From the NCBI RefSeq assembly GCF_900109365.1, contig NZ_FNZR01000002.1:434001-498000 (forward strand): a DNA stretch of 64,000 nt. Reading direction: 5' to 3'. The stretch is from Parapedobacter koreensis (GTDB taxonomy: Bacteria; Bacteroidota; Bacteroidia; Sphingobacteriales; Sphingobacteriaceae). Both the position numbers and the translations under genes were made by a program. This document shows, in pieces, positions 1 through 8,667 of this stretch. Below the pieces are notes generated by a model. The model was not told the DNA's origin. It ran no database searches and worked only from the letters and a program-made list of their open reading frames with translations. Each line of letters begins with the position of its first letter. The stretch's first letter is position 1.

Positions 1-157
1 CTCCCGGCTGGTGCACAATCTGCATCTTATAAGCTGATGCAATAAACTCGCCCGTATCCCAAAAGCTTGCCGTGCGCTCCGCCGTGAATATATACACCGT
101 GGTCGCCAGCAATCCGCATAACCAGCCTATAATATTGTTGATCCTATTGTAGTTCAT
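1..157 (-). CDS. DUF2723 (GT-C-like) membrane protein, 5' end only
   Basis: The minus strand from an ATG at 155-157 encodes 52 residues that run off the left edge of the window. After a short N-terminus there is a first membrane segment (about residues 8-25), then the stretch TASFWDTGEFIASAYKMQ, which is the hallmark start of the Bacteroidota DUF2723 family. These are large multi-pass inner-membrane proteins related to GT-C / protein O-mannosyltransferase-type glycosyltransferases, and the Asp/Glu pair after FW sits in the first periplasmic loop where GT-C enzymes carry catalytic acids. A TAnnTTTG-type box (TATGTTTG, minus strand, 222-229) lies 65 bases upstream. The family call is firm; the exact biochemical role is not known to me. 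Confidence 0.82.
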   Translation of the reverse strand, partial: MNYNRINNIIGWLCGLLATTVYIFTAERTASFWDTGEFIASAYKMQIVHQPG

Positions 158-221
158 AAAGTATTGTGCGTATGGTTCATTATAAAATCACGCCCCGAAA
201 ATAAAGAATAGTATGGTAACA

Positions 222-229
222 CAAACATA
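222..229 (-). promoter_or_regulatory. candidate -7 box for the DUF2723 gene
   Basis: The minus strand reads TATGTTTG, a perfect Bacteroidota TAnnTTTG -7 element, 65 bases before the ATG at 157. No clear -33 TTG is seen at the right distance, so support is moderate. Confidence 0.4.
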
Positions 230-291
230 ATATTTGGATTTTTAACACATTAGGCATACTATCAGGCCCTTGCAGCAAAAAATAAAATATT

Positions 292-323
292 TTTGCAATA
301 ATTGTTTTGTCGCCCTATATTTG
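292..323 (+). promoter_or_regulatory. promoter of tRNA-Gln
   Basis: TTTG at 292-295 and TATATTTG at 316-323 are separated by 20 bases, which is the classic Bacteroidota sigma-ABfr arrangement (-33 TTTG, -7 TAnnTTTG). The tRNA begins 38 bases further on. Confidence 0.8.
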
Positions 324-361
324 CAGTCCCATTCGCAAGGGTGGCAAAACAAAACTCGGAT

Positions 362-432
362 TGCCCGATAGTATAATGGTAGTACGACAGATTTTGGTTC
401 TGTTTGTCTAGGTTCGAATCCTGGTCGGGCAA
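362..432 (+). tRNA. tRNA-Gln (anticodon TTG)
   Basis: A 71-nt cloverleaf reads clearly. The acceptor stem TGCCCGA (362-368) pairs with TCGGGCA (425-431). The D-arm contains AATGGTAGTA. The anticodon stem ACAGA/TCTGT encloses a seven-base loop TTTTGGT with TTG as the anticodon. The T-arm carries GGTTCGAATCC. The discriminator base is A432 and no CCA is encoded. It has its own promoter upstream and a rho-independent terminator immediately downstream, so it is a stand-alone transcription unit. Confidence 0.97.
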
Positions 433-436
433 CAAG

Positions 437-473
437 AAATTACGGATTGTCTTTCGGCAATCCGTAATTTTTT
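437..473 (+). terminator. rho-independent terminator of tRNA-Gln
   Basis: An 11-13 bp hairpin (AAATTACGGATTG against CAATCCGTAATTT) with an eight-base loop, followed by a short T run, sits five bases after the tRNA. Confidence 0.85.
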
Positions 474-650
474 AACGGATATTTGTTTTAATACAATAGC
501 AGCACACCGTATTGGTTAAACGGTTTATCTGTGAATAAATTGTTTTGAAAAAAAATAGGAAAGTTGTGGAAACAATTTTTATCTTAGCCTTACAGTGAAA
601 CATCACAATATCCCAGTCTATTTGCTAACCCACAAAACAACAGTAAGACC

Positions 651-1595
651 ATGCCCTTGCAATTCAATCCGGTAAAACTTTTTTCCGGTTCCGGATCCAC
701 GGAATTAGCCCATAAAATTGCCCTGTCTTATGGCAAAGATCTTGGCAAAATGACCGTCTCATGCTTCAGCGACGGCGAAATCCAGCCGTTTTATAATGAG
801 TCTGTCCGTGGATGCGACGTATTTCTTATCCAGTCTACCAACCAACCCACGGACCACCTGTTCGAATTGCTATTGATGATTGATGCGGCCAAACGGGCGT
901 CTGCGCACTACATCACGGCCGTGGTGCCTTACTTTGGTTTTGCCCGGCAGGATCGCAAAGACAAACCTCGTGTAGCCATTGGTGCCAAGATGATTGCCAA
1001 CCTCATCACCGCCGCCGGTGCGCACCGCATCATGACCATGGATCTCCATGCGGCCCAGATACAAGGCTTCTTTGACATTCCCGTCGACCACCTGGATGCC
1101 TCGGTCATCTTTGTACCACATATCAAATCGCTCAACTTGCCGAACCTGACCATTGCCTCTCCTGATATGGGCGGCTCGTACCGTGCGCGTACGTTTGCCA
1201 AGTTTTTCAATGCCGAGGTGGTCATCTGCGATAAGCAGCGCAAACGGGCCAACGAAATCGAATCCATGTCTATCATCGGCGACGTCACCGGGCAAGACAT
1301 TGTCCTTATTGACGATATCTGCGATACTGCCGGCACCTTATCCAAGGCCGCTTCACTCATTATGGAAAACGGAGCGACAAGCGTGCGGGCAGTATGTACC
1401 CATCCCGTATTGTCCGGCAAGGCCTACGAGACCATTGAAAATTCTGCGCTTACCGAACTCATTGTCACCGATACCATCCCATTGAAACATCCCAGTCCCA
1501 AAATTAAGGTCCTTTCTACCGCTAACTTGTTTGCAGAAGCCATCAAGAACGTCAATGAGCATGGTTCCATCAGCGATCTATTCAAAGTAGAATAA
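651..1595 (+). CDS. prs: ribose-phosphate pyrophosphokinase (PRPP synthetase)
   Basis: This cytoplasmic enzyme transfers pyrophosphate from ATP to ribose 5-phosphate to make PRPP, the precursor of purines, pyrimidines, NAD, His and Trp (the trp genes lie in this window). The 314 residues match the class I length. Visible signatures are the N-terminal FSGSGSTELA, the flexible-loop region VVPYFGFARQDRKDKPR (91-107), the DLHAAQIQGFF motif (131-141) and the PRPP-binding loop VLIDDICDTAGTL (218-230), where the usual VDDMIDTAGT is slightly altered. The ATG at 651 begins with the family-typical short lead. The downstream neighbour rplY has its own promoter, so co-transcription is possible but not required. 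Confidence 0.97.
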   Translation: MPLQFNPVKLFSGSGSTELAHKIALSYGKDLGKMTVSCFSDGEIQPFYNESVRGCDVFLIQSTNQPTDHLFELLLMIDAAKRASAHYITAVVPYFGFARQDRKDKPRVAIGAKMIANLITAAGAHRIMTMDLHAAQIQGFFDIPVDHLDASVIFVPHIKSLNLPNLTIASPDMGGSYRARTFAKFFNAEVVICDKQRKRANEIESMSIIGDVTGQDIVLIDDICDTAGTLSKAASLIMENGATSVRAVCTHPVLSGKAYETIENSALTELIVTDTIPLKHPSPKIKVLSTANLFAEAIKNVNEHGSISDLFKVE

Positions 1596-1601
1596 TGGTA
1601 C

Positions 1602-1632
1602 TTTTAATTATCGAATAATTTGCATACCTTTG
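1602..1632 (+). promoter_or_regulatory. promoter of rplY
   Basis: TTTT (1602-1605), a 19-base spacer and TACCTTTG (1625-1632) lie 33 bases before the rplY ATG. The -7 box is a perfect TAnnTTTG. Confidence 0.7.
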
Positions 1633-1665
1633 CGGCCTTAATTTTATTTATAATTTAGATTCAAA

Positions 1666-2256
1666 ATGAAATCAATTGCTATTAGCGGTTCTTTAAGAAA
1701 GAACGTAGGGAAAAGAGATGCGAAAGAGCTACGCTACGCTGGTAAAGTACCCGCAGTGCTCTATGGTGGTGACAAACAATACCACTTTTCCGTATCCGCA
1801 ACTGATTTGAAGCCGGCAATCTATACGCCGGATATTCAATTCATCGATTTGGACGTCGAAGGCCAAAAATTCCAAGCCGTCGTACAAGACGCACAATTCC
1901 ATCCATTGACGGATAAGATTCGCCACGTGGATTTCCTGGAATTAAATGACAAAAAAGAAGTTGCATTGGAAGTTCCCATCAAGCTTACCGGCACATCCCC
2001 CGGCGTAAAAATGGGTGGTAAATTGATTCAAAAACTCCGTAAGCTACGCGTAAAAGCGCTTCCTAAGGACTTACCGCAATACATCGAAGTGAGCATAGAA
2101 AGCCTGGAAGTGGGCAAGTCTGTCCGCGTGGATGAAATCCAATTGAAAAATGCACGGATACTTAATAACGGCGATGATACCATTGTATCCGTAGTTATGT
2201 CACGTGCGTTACGTCAAGCCGAACAAGAGGCGGCTAAGGCTGACAAGAAAAAATAA
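1666..2256 (+). CDS. rplY: 50S ribosomal protein L25 / general stress protein Ctc
   Basis: The 196-residue product is the long (Ctc-type) form of L25, which binds 5S rRNA in the large subunit. The N-terminal L25 domain (about 1-95) starts MKSIAISGSLRKNVGKRDAK and contains GKVPAVLYGG. It is followed by the TL5/Ctc C-terminal beta domain (about 100-185) with VPIKLTGTSPGVKMGG and a lysine-rich tail. It lies between prs and pth, a common Bacteroidota order. It has its own promoter at 1602-1632 and a strong terminator at 2284-2319, so the mRNA is probably monocistronic. Confidence 0.96.
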   Translation: MKSIAISGSLRKNVGKRDAKELRYAGKVPAVLYGGDKQYHFSVSATDLKPAIYTPDIQFIDLDVEGQKFQAVVQDAQFHPLTDKIRHVDFLELNDKKEVALEVPIKLTGTSPGVKMGGKLIQKLRKLRVKALPKDLPQYIEVSIESLEVGKSVRVDEIQLKNARILNNGDDTIVSVVMSRALRQAEQEAAKADKKK

Positions 2257-2283
2257 CATTATCACGCTAATCCGTGAACAGAC

Positions 2284-2319
2284 AAAAAGCATCAGCCGTT
2301 TAAGCTGGTGCTTTTTTTT
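2284..2319 (+). terminator. terminator after rplY
   Basis: AAAAAGCATCAGC pairs with GCTGGTGCTTTTT around a short loop, followed by eight T. A GTG that would extend the pth frame upstream (2308) lies inside this terminator, which argues for the later pth start. Confidence 0.9.
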
Positions 2320-2346
2320 GCAGTCCATTACGAATTGTGCTTAAAC

Positions 2347-2913
2347 ATGGCAAAAAAACAGTTGATCGTGGGGCTTGGCAACATCGGCCAGGAGTATGCC
2401 GATACCCGGCATAACATCGGGTTCATGGTGGCCGATGAGCTTGCCAAACAAGCCGGGACCACCTTCTCTACCCTACGGCATGCTTTTTATACGGAATACC
2501 GCCAGCGCGGCAGCAGTGTGTACCTCATCAAACCAACCACGTACATGAATTTGAGCGGCAAAGCCGTCAACTACTGGATGCACGAGCTGAAAATTCCGCT
2601 GGAAGACATCTTGGTGATCGTAGACGATCTGGCTTTGCCATTCGGCAAGATACGGCTCCGATCCAAGGGCAGCAGTGCCGGGCATAATGGGCTGAAAAGC
2701 ATCGAAGCCTTATGCGGCGGGCAGGGCTATCCACGGTTACGGTTTGGCATAGGCGACAATTTCCCGAAAGGCAGGCAGGTCGATTACGTGCTCAGCGGGT
2801 TTGACGGTGATGAATTACCGGAGCTACCCAGCCTCATCGAACGTTCCGTACAGATGGTGAACAGCTTCGTCCATGTGGGTGTCGAACTCACCATGACGCA
2901 ATTCAACAAATAA
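2347..2913 (+). CDS. pth: peptidyl-tRNA hydrolase
   Basis: Pth cleaves peptidyl-tRNAs released by stalled ribosomes, recycling tRNA in the cytoplasm. The 188-residue product shows the family signatures: LIVGLGNIGQEYADTRHNIGF at the N-terminus with the catalytic His in TRHN, YMNLSG, and VDDLALPFGKIRLRSKGSSAGHNGLKS with the substrate-contacting Asp and Asn. The ATG at 2347 is chosen because the frame upstream of it runs through the rplY terminator. The gene ends eight bases before the convergent M56 gene. Confidence 0.95.
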   Translation: MAKKQLIVGLGNIGQEYADTRHNIGFMVADELAKQAGTTFSTLRHAFYTEYRQRGSSVYLIKPTTYMNLSGKAVNYWMHELKIPLEDILVIVDDLALPFGKIRLRSKGSSAGHNGLKSIEALCGGQGYPRLRFGIGDNFPKGRQVDYVLSGFDGDELPELPSLIERSVQMVNSFVHVGVELTMTQFNK

Positions 2914-2921
2914 AGCGGCAA

Positions 2922-4535
2922 CTATTGCCTGTCCTTTGTCGTGATTTCAATCACGCCGTTGGCTCCTTTCTCTCCATATTTGTCCGTAGCGGCTTTATCT
3001 TTCCATACGCGTATGCCGTCTATATCATCCGAAGAAAGTTTACCGAGTGCATCAGACGTTTGTTCTTCTCCATCGACAATGATTAACGGCACGTTGTGCC
3101 CGTCGCCCTTGGACTGTCTCCTGATAACAACTGCAAGATTACTGGAATCAGCCGGATTTGCTACCGAGTAATCCGCTTGTTTTTTGGTCTTAATTTGGAT
3201 TGCACCATTGGCTCCCCGGCTGCCATACATGGCTGTGGCTGATGTCTCTTTAAGCACGTTTATGCTTTCAATGCGCATCGGATCCAATCCCTTAAATTTC
3301 TTTTGCGCTATGGGTTCGCCATCCAAGAGGTAAAGTGGATCCCTTTTTTGACCATAACCGGTGATACGGACTTTCGTAATGGCGGTGCCCTCGGGTTTCA
3401 TTGGCCTGTCTACTGCCTTCACCAATGTTGGCTTATCGTTCATTTCTTTTTTGGTCGTAATGAGGATGACACCGTGGGCGCCCCGACTGCCGTATATTGC
3501 AGTCTCTGACGCATCTTTGAGGACAGAAATGCTTTCGATGCTTTCCGGCGTTACGCTCCGCAACCTATTCTCATCGATTGGTTTGCCATCCAATATGTAG
3601 AGCGGCTTTTCATCCGCTTTGGTATGAGAATCCCACCCAATGACCAGGGGATCCTGATGCAGTTGCTGCTCGTCTCTTGCTCTCGTAACCGTAAAAACCA
3701 GTACAAAAACCGCAATTGCGGGAATCGCAAATACATATTTGCCCAACTGTAAGTTGGATGACCGCCTTTTGTTCATCATGATGATGCGCTGTTTCAGGTT
3801 CTTCAAATTGAACCCGTTGGCGACCGAGGGGTGAGTGCGGGCATATTCGCCGACTTTCAGCAGGCTGTACTGGTATATTTTTTTATCGATGCCGCTTTGC
3901 AACACCCTGCTGTCTGTAATAAATTCAAGGTTTTCGTGGATAGCATGGCGAATCAACCAGACACCGGGATTAAACCAGCACAGCACACCGCATAATTCGG
4001 CCACCAAGATATCCACGGTGTGCAACTCATTCACATGGATTTGCTCGTGTTCAAAGATACCATTCAACTCTCCCTCTTCATGATTATGCACATTGAGGTA
4101 GATATTCCGCCAGAAAGAAAAAGGTATTACATTGTCGAATAGCTGTCGATACCGAAAAACCCGCCACATCGCGGGCTGCGACTTACGGTGGATGTGCCAA
4201 AGGCTCACCAAACGGACAAGCAGCCTGAACAGACAGTAAGCCATTCCTGCCCAGATGACTGCAACAACAAAAGGCCACAAGCTGAATGTATCGGCAGGCA
4301 ATTGCCGCCAGTCCGGCATGACATATCCGATTCCTTCCGGTAGTTTGCGTTGTGTAGTGGACAACCAGGCCTCCACATCCACCAACGGATAGCCGGCGGC
4401 AAAAAACAATGCGAACAGCAGATAGAATCGGTTGAGGTGATAAAACGTAAGCTTGCGCAACAGCCACCTGTATACCAAATAAAACAGGACGATGGAAAGA
4501 TTGGCTTTCAGGAGGTATAAGACGATATCAGGCAT
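2922..4535 (-). CDS. M56 (BlaR1-like) peptidase with three TonB-plug-like repeats
   Basis: The 537-residue protein begins with membrane segments (about 4-24, 34-52, 86-110) and a cytoplasmic M56 metalloprotease domain with the zinc motif HEQIH (163-167). A further membrane segment lies at about 265-283. The rest, presumably periplasmic, holds three copies of a roughly 52-residue unit (311-362, 400-451, 483-534). Each has the form PLYxLDGxPI...IESIxVLK...[17 protein letters not shown], the signature of the SusC/RagA TonB plug. BlaR1-type proteins sense a signal outside and proteolytically relieve their BlaI partner inside; the partner gene lies two bases upstream. The ligand is unknown. The repeats replace the penicillin-binding sensor of true BlaR1, so a beta-lactam role should not be assumed. 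Confidence 0.88.
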   Translation of the reverse strand: MPDIVLYLLKANLSIVLFYLVYRWLLRKLTFYHLNRFYLLFALFFAAGYPLVDVEAWLSTTQRKLPEGIGYVMPDWRQLPADTFSLWPFVVAVIWAGMAYCLFRLLVRLVSLWHIHRKSQPAMWRVFRYRQLFDNVIPFSFWRNIYLNVHNHEEGELNGIFEHEQIHVNELHTVDILVAELCGVLCWFNPGVWLIRHAIHENLEFITDSRVLQSGIDKKIYQYSLLKVGEYARTHPSVANGFNLKNLKQRIIMMNKRRSSNLQLGKYVFAIPAIAVFVLVFTVTRARDEQQLHQDPLVIGWDSHTKADEKPLYILDGKPIDENRLRSVTPESIESISVLKDASETAIYGSRGAHGVILITTKKEMNDKPTLVKAVDRPMKPEGTAITKVRITGYGQKRDPLYLLDGEPIAQKKFKGLDPMRIESINVLKETSATAMYGSRGANGAIQIKTKKQADYSVANPADSSNLAVVIRRQSKGDGHNVPLIIVDGEEQTSDALGKLSSDDIDGIRVWKDKAATDKYGEKGANGVIEITTKDRQ

Positions 4536-4537
4536 GG

Positions 4538-4903
4538 TTACTCGCTTTTTTCTTCTTTGATCATCTTGATGATTTCATCCAGCTCATCGGTGCTGATTTT
4601 TTCCTCCTTGGCAAAAAAACTAACCAGTTCCTTATAGGAGTTTTTAAAGTAATCACTCACAAACCCGTTCATGAACACCTTCTTGTAATCTTCCTCCCCG
4701 ACCATCGGCTCATACCGATAAGCATTGGCATACCTTACCGCCTTTACATAGCCCTTGCGCTGCAAATTTTTGATTGTAGAGGCCAGCGTGGTGTACGGCA
4801 CCTTTTCACCAGGCATGCTATCCAACAATTCCTTGACGAATCCGCCATTGTTTCGCCAAATTAATTGCATGGCTTCCTCTTCTTGTATGGTCAGTTTTTC
4901 CAT
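4538..4903 (-). CDS. BlaI/MecI/CopY-family repressor
   Basis: The 121-residue product matches the family in length. It has a winged-helix N-terminal half ([25 protein letters not shown], then [19 protein letters not shown] as the recognition and wing region) and a C-terminal dimerisation helix rich in Glu/Lys. The [20 protein letters not shown] tail is typical of the Bacteroidota subgroup. It is the first gene of a two-gene unit with the M56 peptidase two bases downstream. Palindromes at 4909-4925 and 4941-4950 in its own promoter region are the likely operators, so autorepression relieved by the M56 protease is inferred. Confidence 0.93.
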   Translation of the reverse strand: MEKLTIQEEEAMQLIWRNNGGFVKELLDSMPGEKVPYTTLASTIKNLQRKGYVKAVRYANAYRYEPMVGEEDYKKVFMNGFVSDYFKNSYKELVSFFAKEEKISTDELDEIIKMIKEEKSE

Positions 4904-4908
4904 TGGAC

Positions 4909-4925
4909 TTACGTTTATGACGTAA
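4909..4925. promoter_or_regulatory. operator candidate, palindrome TTACGT-N5-ACGTAA
   Basis: A perfect 6+6 bp inverted repeat with a five-base spacer lies just upstream of the blaI-like ATG and over the transcription start predicted from the minus-strand -7 box at 4931-4938. BlaI-family repressors bind short inverted repeats at their own promoters. Binding is inferred. Confidence 0.55.
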
Positions 4926-4930
4926 AAATA

Positions 4931-4962
4931 CGAAAATAACGTAGAACTACAAATCCTTCCAA
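4931..4962 (-). promoter_or_regulatory. promoter of the BlaI/M56 pair
   Basis: On the minus strand TTGG (4962-4959), a 20-base spacer and TATTTTCG (4938-4931) form a near-consensus Bacteroidota promoter. A second small palindrome, GTAG-AA-CTAC (4941-4950), sits in the spacer. Confidence 0.55.
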
Positions 4963-5014
4963 GCTGTTACATTAATTTAACATTACTATGGCATCAAATA
5001 ATCTGTTTAAACGC

Positions 5015-5044
5015 TTTTATATTTTCTCAATTTCATTACATTTG
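5015..5044 (+). promoter_or_regulatory. promoter of gltA
   Basis: TTTT (5015-5018), an 18-base spacer and TACATTTG (5037-5044) lie 19 bases before the gltA ATG. Confidence 0.65.
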
Positions 5045-5063
5045 CAATTCATCCAACTCGATT

Positions 5064-6350
5064 ATGTCAGAAACAGCTTCAATATCATTAAACGGAAAAT
5101 CTTATGAACTGCCTGTTATTACGGGCACAGAAAATGAGCAAGGTATCGATATATCCAAACTTCGCGATGTATCGGGAGCAATCACCGTTGACCCGGGATA
5201 CAAGAATACCGGTGCTACCAAAAGTGCCATTACTTTTTTGGATGGCGAGGTAGGTATTCTCCGTTACCGCGGGTATCCGATTGAACAATTGGCTGAACAA
5301 TCAACATTTTTGGAAGTAGCTTACTTACTGATATACGGCGAACTGCCTTCTTCAGAAACCCTGCTGGATTTCAGGAAGAAAATCAGCCGCCACACACTCA
5401 TCCATGAAGACATGAAAAAATTCTTTGATGGTTTTCCATCAAAGTCGCATCCCATGGGGCAGTTGTCTTGCTTGGTAGGCGCACTGTCCGCCTTTTATCC
5501 CGAATCACTCAACCCGAACCCCAGCGAAGAAGAAGAAAACCTGACCATCATTAAGCTGTTGGCCAAAATGCCGACCATTGTGTCATGGATTTATAAGAAA
5601 TCGCTTGGGCATCCGGTGATTTATCCCCGCAATGAACTTAATTATGTGCACAATTTCCTGAACATGACGTTTGGGCAAATTACTGAAGACATTTCCATCG
5701 ATAAATCAATAGTGAGTGCCATGCACAAGTTGCTGATCCTGCATGCGGATCATGAGCAAAACTGTTCTACATCCACCGTCCGCATTGTTGGTTCATCCAA
5801 TGCCAACCTCTACGCGTCGATATCGGCAGGCATCTCTGCGCTTTGGGGGCCATTGCACGGCGGGGCCAACCAGGCGGTCATTGAAATGCTTGAAAACATC
5901 AAGAATGATGGTGGAAACAGCGCAAAATGGTTGGCGAAGGCCAAGGACAAGAACGATCCGTTCCGCCTAATGGGTTTCGGCCACCGCGTATACAAGAATT
6001 TTGACCCCCGTGCCAAAATCATCAAGGAAGCGTGCGATGAAGTGCTGGAAAAACTAGGCATCAATGATCCTGTACTGAACATTGCCAAAGAACTCGAAGA
6101 GGCGGCATTGAAAGACCAATACTTCGTCGATCGCAAGCTTTACCCCAACGTAGACTTCTACTCTGGCATCATCTATCGGGCACTGGGCTTCCCCACCGAC
6201 ATGTTTACCGTGCTATTTGCTTTGGGCAGGTTACCCGGCTGGATTGCACAATGGAAAGAAATGAAAGCCAACAAGGAGCCTATCGGTCGCCCCCGGCAGA
6301 TATATACCGGCAGCACGACAAGGGACTACGTGCCGCTGGATCAACGATAA
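5064..6350 (+). CDS. gltA: citrate synthase
   Basis: It condenses oxaloacetate and acetyl-CoA to citrate, the entry step of the TCA cycle. The 428 residues match hexameric type II (GltA) synthases. The active-site histidines and aspartate are readable: HADHEQNCSTSTVR (His at about 230), GPLHGGANQAVIEML (His 265), GFGHRVYKNFDPRA (His 307) and NVDFYSG (Asp 364). The N-terminal region (about 1-60) has the small beta domain typical of type II enzymes. It is transcribed from its own promoter at 5015-5044. A GC-rich hairpin follows, and then the complex I genes start from a separate promoter. Confidence 0.97.
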   Translation: MSETASISLNGKSYELPVITGTENEQGIDISKLRDVSGAITVDPGYKNTGATKSAITFLDGEVGILRYRGYPIEQLAEQSTFLEVAYLLIYGELPSSETLLDFRKKISRHTLIHEDMKKFFDGFPSKSHPMGQLSCLVGALSAFYPESLNPNPSEEEENLTIIKLLAKMPTIVSWIYKKSLGHPVIYPRNELNYVHNFLNMTFGQITEDISIDKSIVSAMHKLLILHADHEQNCSTSTVRIVGSSNANLYASISAGISALWGPLHGGANQAVIEMLENIKNDGGNSAKWLAKAKDKNDPFRLMGFGHRVYKNFDPRAKIIKEACDEVLEKLGINDPVLNIAKELEEAALKDQYFVDRKLYPNVDFYSGIIYRALGFPTDMFTVLFALGRLPGWIAQWKEMKANKEPIGRPRQIYTGSTTRDYVPLDQR

Positions 6351-6362
6351 TCCAGTTTTGAA

Positions 6363-6393
6363 GCCCCGACAGATTTATCATGCTTGCCGGGGC
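6363..6393 (+). terminator. weak terminator or hairpin after gltA
   Basis: GCCCCG and CGGGGC arms flank an 18-19 base loop. The T tract is poor (TCACTCTT), so termination is uncertain. Confidence 0.35.
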
Positions 6394-6425
6394 CTCACTC
6401 TTAGAATCATTCAAAATAAATTCCT

Positions 6426-6433
6426 TATGTTTG
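6426..6433 (+). promoter_or_regulatory. -7 box for the nuoH-N operon
   Basis: TATGTTTG is a perfect TAnnTTTG element 28 bases before the nuoH GTG. No good -33 TTG is seen. Confidence 0.5.
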
Positions 6434-6460
6434 CACGATGTTTTTAGCGTGTAAAACAAC

Positions 6461-7537
6461 GTGGTTTTCTACATTACATATATTATTGTCGCTATTGCTT
6501 TATTTGGGTTCATTGCCCTCTTTACCTTATTTGCGGTATACAGCGAGCGTAAGATAGCGGGCTTTGTCCAAGATCGGCTTGGCCCGATGGAAACGGGCAA
6601 ATACGGTACGTTACAAACCTTTGCCGACATCCTCAAGCTCATCCAAAAGGAATTCATCACCCCCTCGGCGGCAGACAAGATACTGTTTGGCGTGGCCCCC
6701 GTCGTCATTTTTGTGGCTGTTTTCCTTGGTTTTGCGGTGATGCCATGGGCACCGGGTATCGCTCCCGCAGCACTTCACCTGGGGCTTTTTTATGCCATTG
6801 CCATCATTTCAATTGATGCGATCGGCCTCTTGATGGCCGGGTGGGGCTCGAACAACAAGTTTTCACTGCTCGGATCCATGCGGGCCGTAGCACAGATTGT
6901 CTCCTATGAAATCCCCGCGGGCATCGCACTGATTGCGGCGGTCATGGTTGCGCAAACACTCGACATGCAAGAAATCACGCGCAACCAGGGCATCGGTACG
7001 GAAGACACCCTGCTGTTTCTCGGCTTATGGGATGTCAGCGATATTGGCGGCATACTGGCTTGGAACGTATTCCAAGCGCCGCACCTCCTGCTGGCTTACG
7101 TCATTTTTTTCATCGCCTCGCTTGCGGAATGCAACCGTGCACCGTTTGACATTCCCGAAGCCGAATCCGAATTGGTGGGGGGATTCCATACCGAATATGG
7201 CGGACTGCGCTTTGCGTTTGTCTTTCTCGCGGAATACGCCATGATGTTTCTGGTGGCCATGATCGGCGTCGTGGTCTTCCTCGGCGGGTGGAATACGCCG
7301 CTGCCCAACATCGGGGTGGTGAAGTTGGCCGATTGGACCACGGGACTGGCGTGGGGAATTTTGTGGACACTGTCCAAGACACTGCTTATCGTGGGCATAC
7401 AGGTATGGATACGGTGGACGTTGCCCCGCCTGCGTGCCGACCAGCTCATGGCGCTTTGCTGGAAAGTGCTCACGCCGTTGGCGTTCTTATGCATGGCGCT
7501 TTCGGGCATCTGGCGGGTATGGGTAATCGGTGGTTGA
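6461..7537 (+). CDS. nuoH: NADH-quinone oxidoreductase subunit H
   Basis: NuoH is the membrane subunit of respiratory complex I that links the peripheral arm to the proton-pumping arm and forms part of the quinone tunnel. The 358 residues contain about eight hydrophobic segments. Conserved loop motifs are visible: [21 protein letters not shown] near the N-terminus, [39 protein letters not shown] in the middle, and [24 protein letters not shown], a quinone-site loop. GTG is used as start; no in-frame ATG lies nearby. It heads the nuoHIJKLMN unit. No nuoA-G genes are in the window, and the upstream neighbour is gltA. Confidence 0.96.
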   Translation: MVFYITYIIVAIALFGFIALFTLFAVYSERKIAGFVQDRLGPMETGKYGTLQTFADILKLIQKEFITPSAADKILFGVAPVVIFVAVFLGFAVMPWAPGIAPAALHLGLFYAIAIISIDAIGLLMAGWGSNNKFSLLGSMRAVAQIVSYEIPAGIALIAAVMVAQTLDMQEITRNQGIGTEDTLLFLGLWDVSDIGGILAWNVFQAPHLLLAYVIFFIASLAECNRAPFDIPEAESELVGGFHTEYGGLRFAFVFLAEYAMMFLVAMIGVVVFLGGWNTPLPNIGVVKLADWTTGLAWGILWTLSKTLLIVGIQVWIRWTLPRLRADQLMALCWKVLTPLAFLCMALSGIWRVWVIGG

Positions 7538-7557
7538 TAAATAGGATAACGAAAAAA

Positions 7558-8118
7558 ATGTTTAAGACAGCCTTACAAGCGTTCATTACCGCAGCGAAGG
7601 GATTGGCCATCACCCTTGCCCACCTTTTCGGTGCCCGCAGGTCGCGCAAGGTACTGGATGTGCGCAAGGCAGACTACTTTGGCAACCAGGAGGGGATTAC
7701 CACCGTACAATTCCCCAAGGAAAAAATGCCTATTCCTGAGGTGGCACGCTACCAACTGGATGTCGAAATAGACGATTGTATTGTCTGTGATTTATGTGCC
7801 AAGGCCTGCCCTGTGGATTGCATTACCATTGAATCGGTCAAAGCCACGGGCGTCATCGGCAAAACTTCCGATGGCAGCGTCAAACGCTTATATGCCGCCA
7901 AATTTGATATCGACATGGCCAAATGCATGTACTGTGGCTTATGTACCGTGGTATGCCCCACGGAATGCATCACCATGACCGACCAATACGACCGCAGCAT
8001 GACCAACCTTGCGCAACTGACCTACGCCTTTGCGGAAATGACTCCCGAAGAGGTCGAAGAAAAAAAACGGGAATGGACGCAATTCCAAGCTGAAAAGGAG
8101 GCGGCAAAGACCAAATAA
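7558..8118 (+). CDS. nuoI: NADH-quinone oxidoreductase subunit I
   Basis: NuoI carries the two 4Fe-4S clusters (N6a/N6b) that pass electrons towards the quinone site. The 186-residue product has both ferredoxin motifs: CIVCDLCAKACP (Cys 74, 77, 80, 84) and CMYCGLCTVVCP (Cys 123, 126, 129, 133). An N-terminal amphipathic stretch serves for membrane docking. The ATG at 7558 is chosen because it lies 20 bases after the nuoH stop. The same frame stays open into nuoH, but that part would overlap 250 bases of nuoH and lacks NuoI similarity. The C-terminal Glu/Lys-rich tail is normal for this phylum. Confidence 0.95.
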   Translation: MFKTALQAFITAAKGLAITLAHLFGARRSRKVLDVRKADYFGNQEGITTVQFPKEKMPIPEVARYQLDVEIDDCIVCDLCAKACPVDCITIESVKATGVIGKTSDGSVKRLYAAKFDIDMAKCMYCGLCTVVCPTECITMTDQYDRSMTNLAQLTYAFAEMTPEEVEEKKREWTQFQAEKEAAKTK

Positions 8119-8124
8119 CCACCT

Positions 8125-8667
8125 ATGGAAACAATTGTATTTTACGGCTTTGCGACTACGGCCGTTGGTTCGGCCCTCCTGTTGGTCAGCATGCGCAACA
8201 TCGCGCGCGCACTGTTCCTCTTTTTTATCGTACTCTTTTCGGTCGCTGGATTGTACCTATTTGCTTTGGCCGACTTCGTAGCGATCACGCAGATCCTGAT
8301 TTATGTGGGTGGCGTATTGGTGTTGCTGCTGTTTGCGTTTATGCTTTCCAACAAGGAACTGCTCCAGCAGCTCCACAGCGGCACGTCCCACTTCTTTGCG
8401 CTTCCGGTGTGGCAGGCACTGCTCATCGCCGCTTCATTCCTCGCTATACTGGTCTATACGGCCATACAAGGGGGTACTGACGAACCGGCTTGGATAACAG
8501 CTTCCAAAATGGCGGGCACGGCCATCCACCCCACAGACAATACGGTCGAACAAATCGGCCTGCAGATCATGACGCAATACCTGCTGCCGTTTGAAGTGGT
8601 ATCCGTGCTATTGATGATGGCCTTGATCGGCGCCGCACACCTGACCCGGAAGGAGGAGACGCCATGA
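8125..8667 (+). CDS. nuoJ: NADH-quinone oxidoreductase subunit J
   Basis: NuoJ is a five-helix membrane subunit of the proton-translocating arm. The 180-residue product has hydrophobic segments at roughly 1-22, 28-48, 55-78, 93-112 and 140-165. The conserved piece is FVAITQILIYVGGVLVLLLFAFML, the pi-bulge helix region of TM3. It starts six bases after nuoI, and its stop overlaps the nuoK start by four bases, so the two are translationally coupled. Confidence 0.94.
   Translation: METIVFYGFATTAVGSALLLVSMRNIARALFLFFIVLFSVAGLYLFALADFVAITQILIYVGGVLVLLLFAFMLSNKELLQQLHSGTSHFFALPVWQALLIAASFLAILVYTAIQGGTDEPAWITASKMAGTAIHPTDNTVEQIGLQIMTQYLLPFEVVSVLLMMALIGAAHLTRKEETP

Noticed and set aside
7288-7557. 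Upstream extension of the nuoI frame by 90 codons
   Set aside because: It lies entirely inside nuoH in another frame and the translated part has no NuoI features; the ATG at 7558 gives the normal NuoI length.
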